DNA from: Leishmania martiniquensis
Taxonomy: Eukaryota > Euglenozoa > Kinetoplastea > Trypanosomatida > Trypanosomatidae
Reading direction: 5' to 3'
NCBI RefSeq assembly: GCF_017916325.1
Contig: NC_090162.1
Span: forward strand, 983,501-1,047,500
DNA length: 64,000 nt
In this document: piece after piece, positions 9,175 to 18,249 of the stretch
Position numbering within the stretch: position 1 is the stretch's first letter
Layout: the number at the start of each line of letters is the position of its first letter
Position numbers and translations under genes: made by a program
Notes under the pieces: generated by a model
What the model saw: only the letters and a program-made list of their open reading frames with translations
Databases searched by the model: none
Told to the model about the DNA's origin: nothing

Positions 9175-9559
9175 TGCTTCCACGGTCTACACAAAAGGGA
9201 GAAGCAGTACGGCAAAAGAGAAAAGCATGCATAAGACACACGCAAGGGATGAGTTTGGTGGGTACCAAAGGGACACTCTTTTCCCCCTCCTCCATAATGG
9301 TAAGCAAGCAAGCAAGTAATGAAGCGTGCGATGCGGCTATATGCGCTGCCAGAGGGAAATAAAAACAGCCAAAGCAAGAGCAAAAAAAAAAAGAGGGAAC
9401 AAGGGAAAGGAAAGCTGCACAGCCTCTACCGCACAGATTCGATGCTGTTGAACTATTCATAATCAGCAGTGCCAGCCTCGCCTTTTATCATTCCCTTTGC
9501 TTTAGTTGCTGCCTTGCTCCTATCCGCAGTAAAGCGCTGCATATGTGTGCTCCTACACA

Positions 9560-10561
9560 TCACTCCGTAGAGAACTTGCTCTCCACCCTCTTCAAGAACA
9601 AGCTCTTGAACTGGAGAATGATTACAGTCATGTTGTCGGTGCCGTAGGAGATGGGTGTGGACGCGAGGCACGCGTTCATCAGCCGCTCACATGCTAAAGA
9701 TACGTCGCCATGATCAGCAACCTCGTTGCGCACAAACTCCACCGCCTTCTCATTTGTCATCATGTCCCATATTCCATCGCACGCGACGATGACAAACTCA
9801 TCAAGAGGAGTCAGCTCTGTGTGAAACACGTCTGGGATCACCGTGATGGCCATCTGCTCTGGCTTGAGGCTCATGTCCTTGAACGCATAGTCGCCAAAGG
9901 CACGGCTGAGAGATAGGATGCCGTTAACTCGTCCAGATTGAACAAACCCTCCTGCTCTCAAGATTCGCTCTCGCTCGGCAGGGTTTGTCGGCTTGTGGTC
10001 GTCGCTGAGCGCTATGGCCTCACCGTTGCGGCACAACACTGCCCGTGAATCACCGGCGTTGGCACAGTACAGATGATTTTGGATGATCAAAACACAGTTG
10101 CCTGTGCAGCCGCTCAGCTCGTTTGGCATGGCCTTGTGAAGAGCAACGTCACCTGTGCAATAGGCATCCTTCAGCGCCTTCTCAAAGCTTCCCTTTTTGA
10201 ACGCCTCTGTTGACGTCAGCCAGTTGCGGATGTTCGCCGCGCACGACTGCGCAAACTTGCTACCACAGTGCCCATCAAAGACGGCAGCGATCGCGCAGTC
10301 CTCATCTCGGATGTTTCCTGGAACATTAGGAAGTGAGAGGTACACAGCATGGGCGTCCTCCATCGTACTTCGCCACCCCTGCATGCTACTCGCGCCGGCG
10401 CGTATTTTGTCGTCCTCCATCAGAATAGAGTATTTATCGCGCACAGGAGAGATGAGGATAGTTTGTGTATTGCCCTTCAGGGCACTCAACCCTTTGAGAG
10501 GCATGTTATTTTTTGCTTTTGCACACGTGCCAAGTACTGAAATGAGAAAGGTAAAATACAT
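9560..10561 (-). CDS. PP2C-family serine/threonine phosphatase
   Basis: A 333-residue protein phosphatase 2C (PPM family), a Mn/Mg-dependent enzyme that removes phosphate from Ser/Thr residues. The motifs appear in the family order: RSTMEDAH (about 65-71, metal-binding Glu/Asp), VFDGHCG (94-100, metal-binding Asp), NAGDSRAVL (168-176), ALSDDHKPTNPAERERI (184-200), LSRAFGDYAFK (218-228), VACDGIWDMMT (259-269) and YGTDNMTVIIL (306-316). The domain fills nearly the whole chain, so this is a single-domain phosphatase. In the usual DGHGG motif the fourth position is Cys here, and the usual GSTA motif is replaced by GCTGN (151-155). The ATG at 10561 gives a hydrophobic 19-residue lead (MYFTFLISVL); a second ATG at 10504 gives 314 residues starting MPLKGL, which I find about equally likely. 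No target is suggested by the neighbours. Confidence 0.93.
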   Translation of the reverse strand: MYFTFLISVLGTCAKAKNNMPLKGLSALKGNTQTILISPVRDKYSILMEDDKIRAGASSMQGWRSTMEDAHAVYLSLPNVPGNIRDEDCAIAAVFDGHCGSKFAQSCAANIRNWLTSTEAFKKGSFEKALKDAYCTGDVALHKAMPNELSGCTGNCVLIIQNHLYCANAGDSRAVLCRNGEAIALSDDHKPTNPAERERILRAGGFVQSGRVNGILSLSRAFGDYAFKDMSLKPEQMAITVIPDVFHTELTPLDEFVIVACDGIWDMMTNEKAVEFVRNEVADHGDVSLACERLMNACLASTPISYGTDNMTVIILQFKSLFLKRVESKFSTE

Positions 10562-11072
10562 ATGATTCTAGGCGACCTGGACGCAGAGCGCAGCGTGCTG
10601 CTCCGGCCCTCAGAAAAGGCTGCTAAGCGTGCACGCTCGCAGCGGTGACAGATTGGCTTCAAGAAAAAAGAGAAGGGCCGAACGCACGTTAGGGAGCAGA
10701 CGAAGGGGAAGAGTAGATCCAGAGGCCTTTTGGGCCAACGGCAACTTTCTTTGTGAAGCCCGTAGATGTTCCGAGCGCCATCAAAGACATTTAGCCGCTA
10801 CATGGCCATAGACGTCTGCCGGCAATGTGGAGGTGCACACCCTTGGGCAAGACGGTTTTTGAAGTTCCCTTTAACCCGAAAAATGAGTCCTCTTTGTTAG
10901 GTTCTTTGCGTTCGCTTTTTCTGACGAGCTCACTGAAATGCATAGCTTACCCTTCGAAAAGAGGTGAAAGTGGCCCAACTCCTCGATTGCATCGCACCAC
11001 ACCCACTTAATTTAACTTTGCATTCGCTAAAAGAAAAAAGGAAAAGACCAATGTGGATACTGAATGCGTCTA
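10562..11072. other. Spacer between OLA1-type ATPase and PP2C genes
   Basis: A 0.5 kb spacer without a supported gene. It holds a purine-rich plus-strand run at 10660-10678 (polypyrimidine on the coding strand), a fitting splice signal for the PP2C gene about 100-150 bases downstream, and a weaker one at 11029-11045 just beyond the OLA1-type stop codon. Confidence 0.6.
10660..10678 (-). promoter_or_regulatory. Polypyrimidine tract, probable trans-splicing signal of the PP2C gene
   Basis: Short run that is pyrimidine-only on the coding strand except near its ends, about 100 bases from the ATG at 10561. Several AG dinucleotides lie between the tract and both candidate ATGs, so it does not decide the start. 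Confidence 0.45.
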
Positions 11073-12251
11073 TCACTTCTTCCCACCCTTCGCCGCGTTG
11101 AACTTGAAGAAAATGATATCGCCATCTTGCACCTCGTAGTTCCGCCCCTGCTGATGTTGCTTGCCCTCATCGCGACAGGCGGCCTCACTCTCCAGCCGGT
11201 CAAAGTCGGCCCACTCGATCACCTCTGCGCAGATGAAACCCTTCTCCATGTCAGTGTGGATCTTGCCAGCTGCCTGTGGCGCTTTGGTTCCACGCTGGAT
11301 AGTCCAGCACTTTACTTCGTCAGCCCCGGCGGTGAAGTAGTGGATAAGGTTGATGATACTGTACGCAGTGCTGATGATCTTGTGGATCTGCGACTTGGTC
11401 TTCTTCTCCTCGCAGTATTTATCCACTTCCTCCGGAGGCATGGCAGCAAAGGTTGTCTCCAACTCGGCCGAAAACGGGATCATGGGCTCACCGGTGTGCT
11501 CGTCGATCCACTCTTTGAGCTTCTTCAGCCATTTGTTGCGCTGGCGCACATAGTCACCCTCAGACATGTTCACCAAGAACATGGCGGGCTTTGCAGTCAA
11601 GAGCTGAATTGTGTTGAGGAAGTCAATCTCCTTGCCGCTCCACTGGCAGCAACGCACTTGCTTGCCCCTCTCCAGCATCTCTTTCACTTTGTGCAGCGTC
11701 TCGAGGTCCCCCTTCTTTGACTTGTCCAGACCACGGTTGACAATGGGCGTCAGCTTATCGATCAGGCCATTGACACATTGCAAATCTTTCATGACGAGTT
11801 CGGAGAAGATGATTTCGAGATCGCGAATGGGGTCTAAGTCGCCCTCCACGTGCGTAATCTCAATCTCTTCAAAGACACGCACCATGTGTATGATACCATC
11901 ACAGGAGCTGATGTGGGACAGAAAGTTGTTACCGAGCCCCTCACCGTTACTTGCGCCGCGCACCAGACCAGCGATATCGCAAACGTGTACTTGCGCGGGA
12001 ACGATAGACGCTGGCTTATGGATACGCACCAGTTTATCGAAGCGGTCATCTGGTATGTTTATATCGGCTGTATTAGGATCAATCGTGCAGAAGGGGCGGT
12101 TCTCTGCCGGAACATCCTTCTTGGAAAGGATATTGAAGAACGTTGACTTACCCACGTTGGGAAGACCAACGATCCCGACCTTTAGGTGGCTGCCGGGACG
12201 GCCAAGCAACACAGTCTTTGACCCCTCCTTGTCTTGCTTCTTCGGTGGCAT
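11073..12251 (-). CDS. OLA1: Obg-like ATPase 1 (OLA1/YchF family)
   Basis: A 392-residue member of the YchF/OLA1 branch of Obg-like P-loop NTPases, cytosolic ribosome-associated proteins that prefer ATP over GTP. Seen: P-loop GLPNVGKST (29-37), the segment NRPFCTIDPNTADINIPDDR (51-70), switch II DIAGLVRGAS (92-101) followed by GEGLGNNFL, and NMSE (227-230) in place of the NKxD guanine-specificity motif, which is the hallmark of this family and explains its ATP preference. The C terminus has the TGS domain, ending DGDIIFFKFNA (about 377-387). Length matches the eukaryotic family (about 390-400), and all key motifs are intact. The ATG at 12251 (MPPKKQDKEG) is the obvious start, as eukaryotic members begin similarly. 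It is the best-conserved gene in the window. Confidence 0.97.
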   Translation of the reverse strand: MPPKKQDKEGSKTVLLGRPGSHLKVGIVGLPNVGKSTFFNILSKKDVPAENRPFCTIDPNTADINIPDDRFDKLVRIHKPASIVPAQVHVCDIAGLVRGASNGEGLGNNFLSHISSCDGIIHMVRVFEEIEITHVEGDLDPIRDLEIIFSELVMKDLQCVNGLIDKLTPIVNRGLDKSKKGDLETLHKVKEMLERGKQVRCCQWSGKEIDFLNTIQLLTAKPAMFLVNMSEGDYVRQRNKWLKKLKEWIDEHTGEPMIPFSAELETTFAAMPPEEVDKYCEEKKTKSQIHKIISTAYSIINLIHYFTAGADEVKCWTIQRGTKAPQAAGKIHTDMEKGFICAEVIEWADFDRLESEAACRDEGKQHQQGRNYEVQDGDIIFFKFNAAKGGKK

Positions 12252-12631
12252 TGAGATGAGGGTGTGTAACGGATATCTATTATTGATCCTTTTTATAGTG
12301 GTGCGAAGCTGACTTGAATGGGGGGAGAAAGGTGGTTAGGAGAGGAGTAAGAGATAGTTTTTTGAGGAGTGTATAGGAAAAATGACATCAGGGAAGGGGG
12401 CGCGGTGGAATCAGATTTTGTAAACACGCTTGACGAAAGCGCGCCTTCGACTAAGGCATTCAAGAATACAGTCAGAACCTCGCTTCTTTCAAGCCCCAAG
12501 CATGTCCCCGCACAATTACCAAAAGGATCTTATGAGCGCAGCTCGCTTGCCCTTAGCTTTGAGACGTGGTAAAGTAATTTTCGATTTCATCAGAAATGGT
12601 AGCAGGCCCCGGAGGCCGGAGTGTGCGATAA
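12252..12631. other. Spacer between coiled-coil protein and OLA1-type genes
   Basis: About 380 bases with no supported gene. A purine-rich plus-strand run at 12319-12355 gives a polypyrimidine tract on the coding strand about 70-100 bases upstream of the OLA1 ATG. Confidence 0.6.
12319..12355 (-). promoter_or_regulatory. Polypyrimidine tract, probable trans-splicing signal of OLA1
   Basis: Coding-strand pyrimidine-rich run ending roughly 70 bases upstream of the OLA1 ATG at 12251, at the spacing usual for spliced-leader acceptors. Confidence 0.5.
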
Positions 12632-13114
12632 TCACAGAGCGATTCTCGCGTCGTCGCTGAGAGCTGCAATCAGTTCCTGGCCTTGGTGTTGAGTGTGAGT
12701 AGATGAGCAGCCACACCTCTGCCCACCAATGAGCATGCGCAGACTCTCCAGCTCTTTTTTCTTCCTCTCTATTACCAGTGTGTTTTCCTCCATTGCCTCA
12801 AGAAAAACTTCATCCTCGTCCTCCTCCGCTAGACCTCCATTGGAAAACTCAATCAGCGATCCAGAACCCCCACCTTCCTCCTGTGCAGAACGGCTCTCTC
12901 CTTTCTCTTTTAAATACGCAACTATTTCTCTGTTGCTCTTTTGTAGAAGCTCAATATGCCGCTCCATATCTTCGATTTCGAGGTGAAGAAGTTCTAAGTT
13001 CACCATTTTATCTGGTTGCACCGCTCCGCTTGTCACTCCGGTACTAGAACACCGCCGAATCATATAAACGCCTGGGAGAACCATGTCTCCCCATTCATCA
13101 TCGCCTCGGCTCAT
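12632..13114 (-). CDS. Small acidic coiled-coil protein of unknown function
   Basis: A 160-residue protein I do not recognise. Two helices with heptad-like spacing are visible: about 36-70 (LELLHLEIEDMERHIELLQK followed by SNREIVAYLKE) and about 98-131 (EDEDEVFLEAMEENTLVIER followed by KKKELESLRMLI), joined by a Gly/Ser/Glu-rich linker. This looks like a short coiled-coil hairpin, a build common in subunits of small assembly complexes. The tail (132-160) is polar with Cys and His but no clear zinc motif. The start is the ATG at 13114; internal ATGs at residues 11, 18 and 37 also precede the first helix, so the N terminus is uncertain. Surrounding DNA is less GC-rich than the genes further down the cluster, and no strong polypyrimidine tract is seen just upstream. 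Confidence 0.7.
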   Translation of the reverse strand: MSRGDDEWGDMVLPGVYMIRRCSSTGVTSGAVQPDKMVNLELLHLEIEDMERHIELLQKSNREIVAYLKEKGESRSAQEEGGGSGSLIEFSNGGLAEEDEDEVFLEAMEENTLVIERKKKELESLRMLIGGQRCGCSSTHTQHQGQELIAALSDDARIAL

Positions 13115-13417
13115 AGCTACGCTGTGAAGTATTAGCAGCTGATGCGCAAAATGTGAGAAGTATGAAGAGCGTCAACTTTTCGTACTCAGAGTCGGTCGTA
13201 AGCAGAGTACAGTTAACGAGCTCAAGAGTATAGCGATGTTACAGTGCTAGCGAAATCGGCAAAGATATCATGATTAGAAGAGCGGATCCAAATCTTAGCC
13301 ACGAGGATCTGCGCCGAAACCTCTGCTGTCAAACATCCAAGTCGACTGAGAGGTTGAGAACACTCTCTCATAATAAGGACTTCAAAGGGTAGCCCGTGTT
13401 TTGAATTCTTTTTCTTG
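13115..13417. other. Spacer between chaperonin-like and coiled-coil genes
   Basis: About 300 bases, relatively AT-rich, with no supported gene. Only weak purine-rich plus-strand runs (for example near 13153-13170) are present, so the splice signal of the coiled-coil gene is not obvious. Confidence 0.55.
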
Positions 13418-14668
13418 TTACATTAACAGACGGCATAACTGGCATACTGTGTCGAGAGTACGCATAGCAGTTTCGTAGTTCGTCATCCATGCTGCATTTT
13501 CCATACCACAATTACCTCCGATCTCTGTACAGCTACACAGCAGAGTTGCAATAAAACTGTTGCGGAGAATGAGCGCCTCAAGGTCAGCACCGGTCTCGAG
13601 CCGCTCGACTTGACAATCTTCGTCCTTTTCTTCGAGATTCGCCGGTTCATTTGAAGCAATACATAAGGTGTGTTGCACCAATGGTATGCTTTTTGTAAGG
13701 TTCTCGAAACAGCGTCGTATATGCAGCCTAAGGGTCAGGCCGGATTGTTGCCGTGCTGTGGTTGCCCAGCATTCACACAACCTCTGACTGGGCCTTGCTC
13801 TTGTAAATAAGAGCCAGTCGCTAAAGTTCTCGAAGACTGTCCATCGAAGTGCTTTCTCCGATGCATCTACAATACTGCGCCCGAGTCGCTCAAAAAATAA
13901 GACGTTCCGCTTGATGAAAACCTCCTTCAGCCTCTTGTGAATGGGCTGCTGCACAAAAACAACACGCACATCTGATGCTGCCAAGCACGTTTCCAAGTCC
14001 TTTACCTCACAACAATCGTCGAAGCGCCTGACGCAGCATGCTCGAAAGTACTTCCTCTTTTGGATCATTCGAGTGCAGAAAACTACCACATCTTTGCTTT
14101 CTAAGCATTCGGGCAAGAAAAAATCGAAGGCCTGTGTTTGCAAACCAAGCTCATCATGAGCAGTAGCCCAAGAGCTAACGACGGTATCAAGTTTCCGAAT
14201 CGTTTGGTGGGTACCCTTAGCGGAATTCAGGAAGAAACTCCCGGAGGTAAAGTTCCCATATTGCCTCTCAACAGCTTCTGGGGCATGGCTCCGTGAGCCG
14301 AGTACGCTGTTCTCAAGCTTGCCAACACCAATACAGCTCACTGGCAGCGACAATCGCCAAACTCGTCGCATGCACTCACACTCCCAGTACAGGTTGCCAG
14401 CATCTGCCATTCTTCCTACCAGTAGGCTACACAGTAGCCAGGTGCCAATGAGTTGCTCTTGTATTGTTTCCGCCTTCGCAGAGACATGTGACACAACTTT
14501 TAAGAAGGCGAGCGCAGTCGGACTCTGCCCACCCCGGCTGCATTCCAAGTGGTTGATAATGGTGCCGACGTCATCCACGAATGACCTTGACGCTGTACAG
14601 AAAACAGGCCGAGCTTGCATGCGGACACGGCAGAAGCTGCTAAGAACCAACAGCACTTCAGCGTCCAT
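13418..14668 (-). CDS. Divergent group II chaperonin-like protein (MKKS/BBS-type), tentative
   Basis: A 416-residue protein without obvious close relatives. By eye it follows the order of a CCT/MKKS-type chaperonin subunit. Residues about 5-95 resemble the N-terminal equatorial domain (SRSFVDDVGTIINHL, SPTALAFLKVVSHV, then a long helix ending LLCSLLVGRMADAG). Residues about 232-275 resemble the apical-domain strand-helix unit (VRVVFVQQPIHKRLKEVF, then VLFFERLGRSIVDASEKAL), the pattern seen in MKKS, BBS10 and BBS12. The C-terminal helix (about 397-416, NYETAMRTLDTVCQLCRLLM) resembles the last equatorial helix. The usual GDGTT ATP-binding motif is not present, and the chain is shorter than a full subunit (about 550), so it is probably not an ATP-driven folding machine. 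If right, it could assist BBSome assembly at the flagellum base. The ATG at 14668 is the first in frame. It is the first gene of the cluster and sits next to the gene-free flank. The fold assignment is an inference; the open frame itself is clear. Confidence 0.55.
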   Translation of the reverse strand: MDAEVLLVLSSFCRVRMQARPVFCTASRSFVDDVGTIINHLECSRGGQSPTALAFLKVVSHVSAKAETIQEQLIGTWLLCSLLVGRMADAGNLYWECECMRRVWRLSLPVSCIGVGKLENSVLGSRSHAPEAVERQYGNFTSGSFFLNSAKGTHQTIRKLDTVVSSWATAHDELGLQTQAFDFFLPECLESKDVVVFCTRMIQKRKYFRACCVRRFDDCCEVKDLETCLAASDVRVVFVQQPIHKRLKEVFIKRNVLFFERLGRSIVDASEKALRWTVFENFSDWLLFTRARPSQRLCECWATTARQQSGLTLRLHIRRCFENLTKSIPLVQHTLCIASNEPANLEEKDEDCQVERLETGADLEALILRNSFIATLLCSCTEIGGNCGMENAAWMTNYETAMRTLDTVCQLCRLLM

Positions 14669-15730
14669 TATTCCCTGGAGCCTGGACAACTGCAGCGTAT
14701 TTAGCTGCCATCAGTGAGTTGCAAGAGGCGGCGCCACGCGGAAGGTAGGGATGGTTTCTAGCATGAAGACATTTTATGAGACTGCCGCTAATTGCCAGCT
14801 TTAGCCCCAAACCAAACCCCGGTTGTATTCTGATAATGACAGAGGCGCCAACGTCTAGAACAGTTATTCCTTAAGCATCCTCATTGCTGGGGTAAGGATT
14901 GAGCGAGTTTTTGTTGTCTGATCCCAGAATCAAAGCTTTGCACGTCCTTGCGCCCTCCTCCGCACGTCGGGGATGGAGAGCACTGAGCACATCGTTTTAG
15001 CAAGAGTAGAAGGGCCGATTCTTTTCCCTGGTTTTTCTCAGAAACGCGACAAAGGGATGGCCTATAGGCACAAACACGCATCGGCCACCCCACCACCGCC
15101 GCAAAAAGGGCCCGCGACAAACCCCCAAGGGAGCCACACCCGCGTTCACCTGCCTGCCTGCGGTTCGTTCAAACAGCATAATCAGTGGCCAGCGGCGAGC
15201 CCCCCACCCCCCATTGAAAGAGGACGCCGCCACAAGAGGCCTTCCGGAAAACCGATTGGGCCCCCCACACACGGCGAAGGATCCGCCCACGAAAAAATAA
15301 AGGAATAAAAGGCTCGATCTATCCAAAATAGAGTCACATTTTTCTTCACTGAAATTGACCCTGGGCAAAGTGCGATTCCTGACCCGAAAAGAGTAAAGCG
15401 CCGAAAACAGCAAATAAAGAGCAGCCCAGCATTACCACGGCCGAAAGCAGGCACATACCAAGAAGGAAGAGCGACGCGCCACATCCCACACGGAATGGAA
15501 GGCCCAGAACCAAGCACGAACCCACCTAAAAAGAAAAATGTGCCACCCTTTTTGTTGCCAGCGATCCTTTTGCTTTCACCGCAGAAGCTCTGACTAACGG
15601 TTCGTTATTTCCGCGCCTTTCTTAGATGAGCACACAGACGAACAGTGGACCAGCAACCCAATCCCCCGGGTATAACGAGTCGACTTTCAGGAAATTCCCC
15701 AGCCTTTTCTCAACCCTTTCGCTGCCGCCA

Positions 15731-15741
15731 CCCCCCCCCCC
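15731..15741. repeat. C11 homopolymer
   Basis: The longest of several long C or G runs in the GC-rich part of the flank (others near 16031 and 16565). Such runs are where sequence accuracy is weakest. Confidence 0.8.
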
Positions 15742-16035
15742 TACCACGCACACCCCTCTGGAAACGGACCCCACTTAGCCTAGCCCCCTTGGCCCTCTGC
15801 AGCCCAGGATTTTCCCACGACAACTGGCAAGCAATCCCGTTGCAAGGTTTCCCTGTTAATCCTTCCCTTCCCCTTTGGCACCTCAGATAAAAGGCGGCTG
15901 GGGGGAGACTGCCCGCATAGCGCCCCGCATGGCTCTTCGCCTAAACATTTGATCTTTCTCAAGGAGAAACCTTTTAGTAAACTTGAGAAATCCGCCGCCA
16001 ACCTGCCCTTTGGAAAGCCCAAAAGTCTCCCCCCC

Positions 16036-16051
16036 ACACACACACACACAA
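16036..16051. repeat. CA dinucleotide microsatellite
   Basis: About eight CA units within the GC-rich flank. Same type as those in the intergenic spacers of the gene cluster. Confidence 0.8.
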
Positions 16052-18249
16052 CAAAGCGCCCCTGGTGCTGCCAAAATCAAGCGACCGCAACGTGGCGACG
16101 CCTAGGCCGGTAATCACTAGAGGTGTCGGCGGCCAGGCCCAGCATGAAACCGCACAGCCGCACCCTTTGCTTTGCTTCGTCGGCATTTTTTTTGCCAGGG
16201 CCCAGGCGCGGCCGAAACCGTGTGGAGCGCCATGCGCGGGTTTCCCTTTCCGGCTGCTGCGCTTTGGGGTGTGAGGCGCCGGCGCGCCCTCTTTGTGTTT
16301 CGGCTTTTCCAGGGGTCCCCGGCGCGCCCCGGGAAGATCGGCGCCCGGAACCCACAGACCCCGCGGGCGAGGCCACCGGAAAGGGGGCGAGGGCGCCCCC
16401 AACACACGCGGCCGCCCGCGCCGCGACCCCAACCCGAGGAGAAGAACGCCCGGCCCAAACAGCGAGCCTGGAGAGGGCCCGCCCGTAGCCGCGCCTTCGA
16501 GGCCCCCACGGGCATTTTCCCAGGCAAGGGGGGGTGCGCCATGAGATTTGCTAGCCTCCCCCTCATGGGGGGGGTTGTGTCACAAAGGGCCGCCCACCCC
16601 AACGGACGCCGCCGACCTCCTTTACGGAGAAGAAACCAAGCATTAAGAAAGCAAACCCAAGGCGGTTTTTTTTGCTAAAAATCATTGTTTTATACCCTGG
16701 GCGCTGCGTATCGCGGGCCGGGGGGCGCCCCTTGGCTTTTCTCCCTCTAGGGGGGGGAATAAACGGAGGACGTCCGAAAGGCCCCGAAAAACGACCCTGG
16801 CGCAAAACAAGGGCGGGATCCCGAAAAGCCCACCCCGGCCCCGGCGCGCCCCTTTGAACCTGGACACCCTAGGGGGTGCTGGGGTTGGCTGCCTCCAGCT
16901 GTTGCTGGGCACGGTGGCGCGGATACACGCTATGAAAGTTTGGGCGAAAAGAAAAGCGGCGCAGACGGTGAGACAAAAGAGGGCGGGCTCTTACCACATG
17001 GGCCGCCGCCAATCACGTTTTCACGGTATGATAAACAGACGCGAAACGTTCTCATAAAGTTTTTGGCATACAAAAATAGTGAAAAAATGACTCGCGGCAC
17101 TGCTTTTCTTTTTGGAGAGCAATAAAGGCGAAACAAAGCATGCCACACAGACGGCTGCTGGCGTCTAAGTCTCTTTGAAACCCTAAAGGTTTCCACAAAA
17201 AATGCGCCACGGGGTCAACACCCCTTGCCAAAACATTTCCGCTGCAGAATTGCTTTTGATTTTGTGCCATGGGAAGCGCATCCTATAAGAGCCCTTGTGT
17301 TTTCGGCTGCCGCTGCACTAAATGCGTAAAAGGGGACTGCTTACGACTTGAAAATTGCGCTTGCCTGTTCTTTGCTTTTCTTGGCACTCATTTGCCAAAA
17401 GGAAGCGCGACCAAGCTGTTTACCACAACCTTGGCCCTAGCCAGAATGCCGGGTACCCTTACCATGCCGCCGGCGTTGACACAAATTGCAAAATGCCCCT
17501 CTTGGGTTGGGGTGGTGGCTCTTTTTCTGCAAACTCGATTGCGGCTTTTTAAAGGCGGGCAGGGCTTTTGGTACCGGGGCGGCCCTTGGCCCTCGGGGGC
17601 GTCCACGCCCCAAATGCGCCCCGCTCGCAACAGAAACCCCGCTATTCACGCGCGGCAGTTCTATAGCAGTGAAAGCAGGCGGCGCACACGGGATCGGTTT
17701 TCCAACGGCGTCTTGCAGCATAAGGCTATACCCTTCCTGTGCGCAAGTCTTTGTCGCATGGTTAATGCCTTTCTCCTCACGCGCGTGCGCGTGGCCGCCG
17801 GTTGTTGCTGTTGGTGGGGCTGTTGATGCGTTTGGGGGCGCTGTGCAATGCAAAAGTGCTTGGTGGCAGAGCGCTCGCCAAGCCCAGTGGTGGCGCCCCA
17901 CTCGGAGTGCTTGGCACAAACGTTGAGGGGGACTCGGCGGGCCTTTCAAAGCCCCCATCCAGGCGCCTCGGCGCCCCCAGCGGTTCCCGGGGCACTAAAT
18001 GATTGGGGTGGGGGCTCCTTGAGCGTTGGGCCATGCCCGCCGGTGGCGCGGCCTGCAGTGGCTGCGTGGGCCGCCGGGGCGTTCCGCCCAGGGTGGTTTG
18101 CCCCGCGCTTTCCCAACTCGCACAAGCCCTTCGCAAGGAAAAAAAAACGCTACTTCCCGGCCTCTGGTGCCCCATTGCCTAAAATCCGCTGGCCACACCG
18201 CTTAGGTAATATAGGCGGCAACATGTTTTCGCTCAGAGTTTAAAATCCC

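Larger units (their letters stand above)
8671..9559. other. Spacer between PP2C and membrane-protein genes
   Basis: An 0.9 kb spacer without a supported gene. It holds two coding-strand polypyrimidine tracts, at 8766-8803 and 9380-9415, and a CAC trinucleotide run at 9157-9174. The nearer tract fits trans-splicing of the membrane-protein gene. A 113-codon minus-strand frame (9119-9460) crosses the other tract and encodes low-complexity sequence, so I do not call it. Confidence 0.6.

Noticed and set aside
9119..9460. 113-codon minus-strand frame between the PP2C and membrane-protein genes
   Set aside because: It has an ATG but translates a polypyrimidine tract and the CAC repeat into low-complexity sequence.
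15160..15180. Possible tRNA internal promoter (GGTTCGTTCAA)
   Set aside because: It resembles a B box, but no matching A box or cloverleaf can be drawn around it.
15974..16678. Overlapping open frames of 150-170 codons on both strands in the GC-rich flank
   Set aside because: Several overlap on opposite strands, have biased Pro/Arg/Gly/Ala composition and no motif; expected in GC-rich DNA.
17269..17826. 185-codon plus-strand frame with a Cys-rich start (GCRCTKCVKGDC)
   Set aside because: The cysteine spacing suggested a zinc ribbon at first, but no partner motif or conserved domain follows, other frames are open at the same place, and it runs against the cluster direction.
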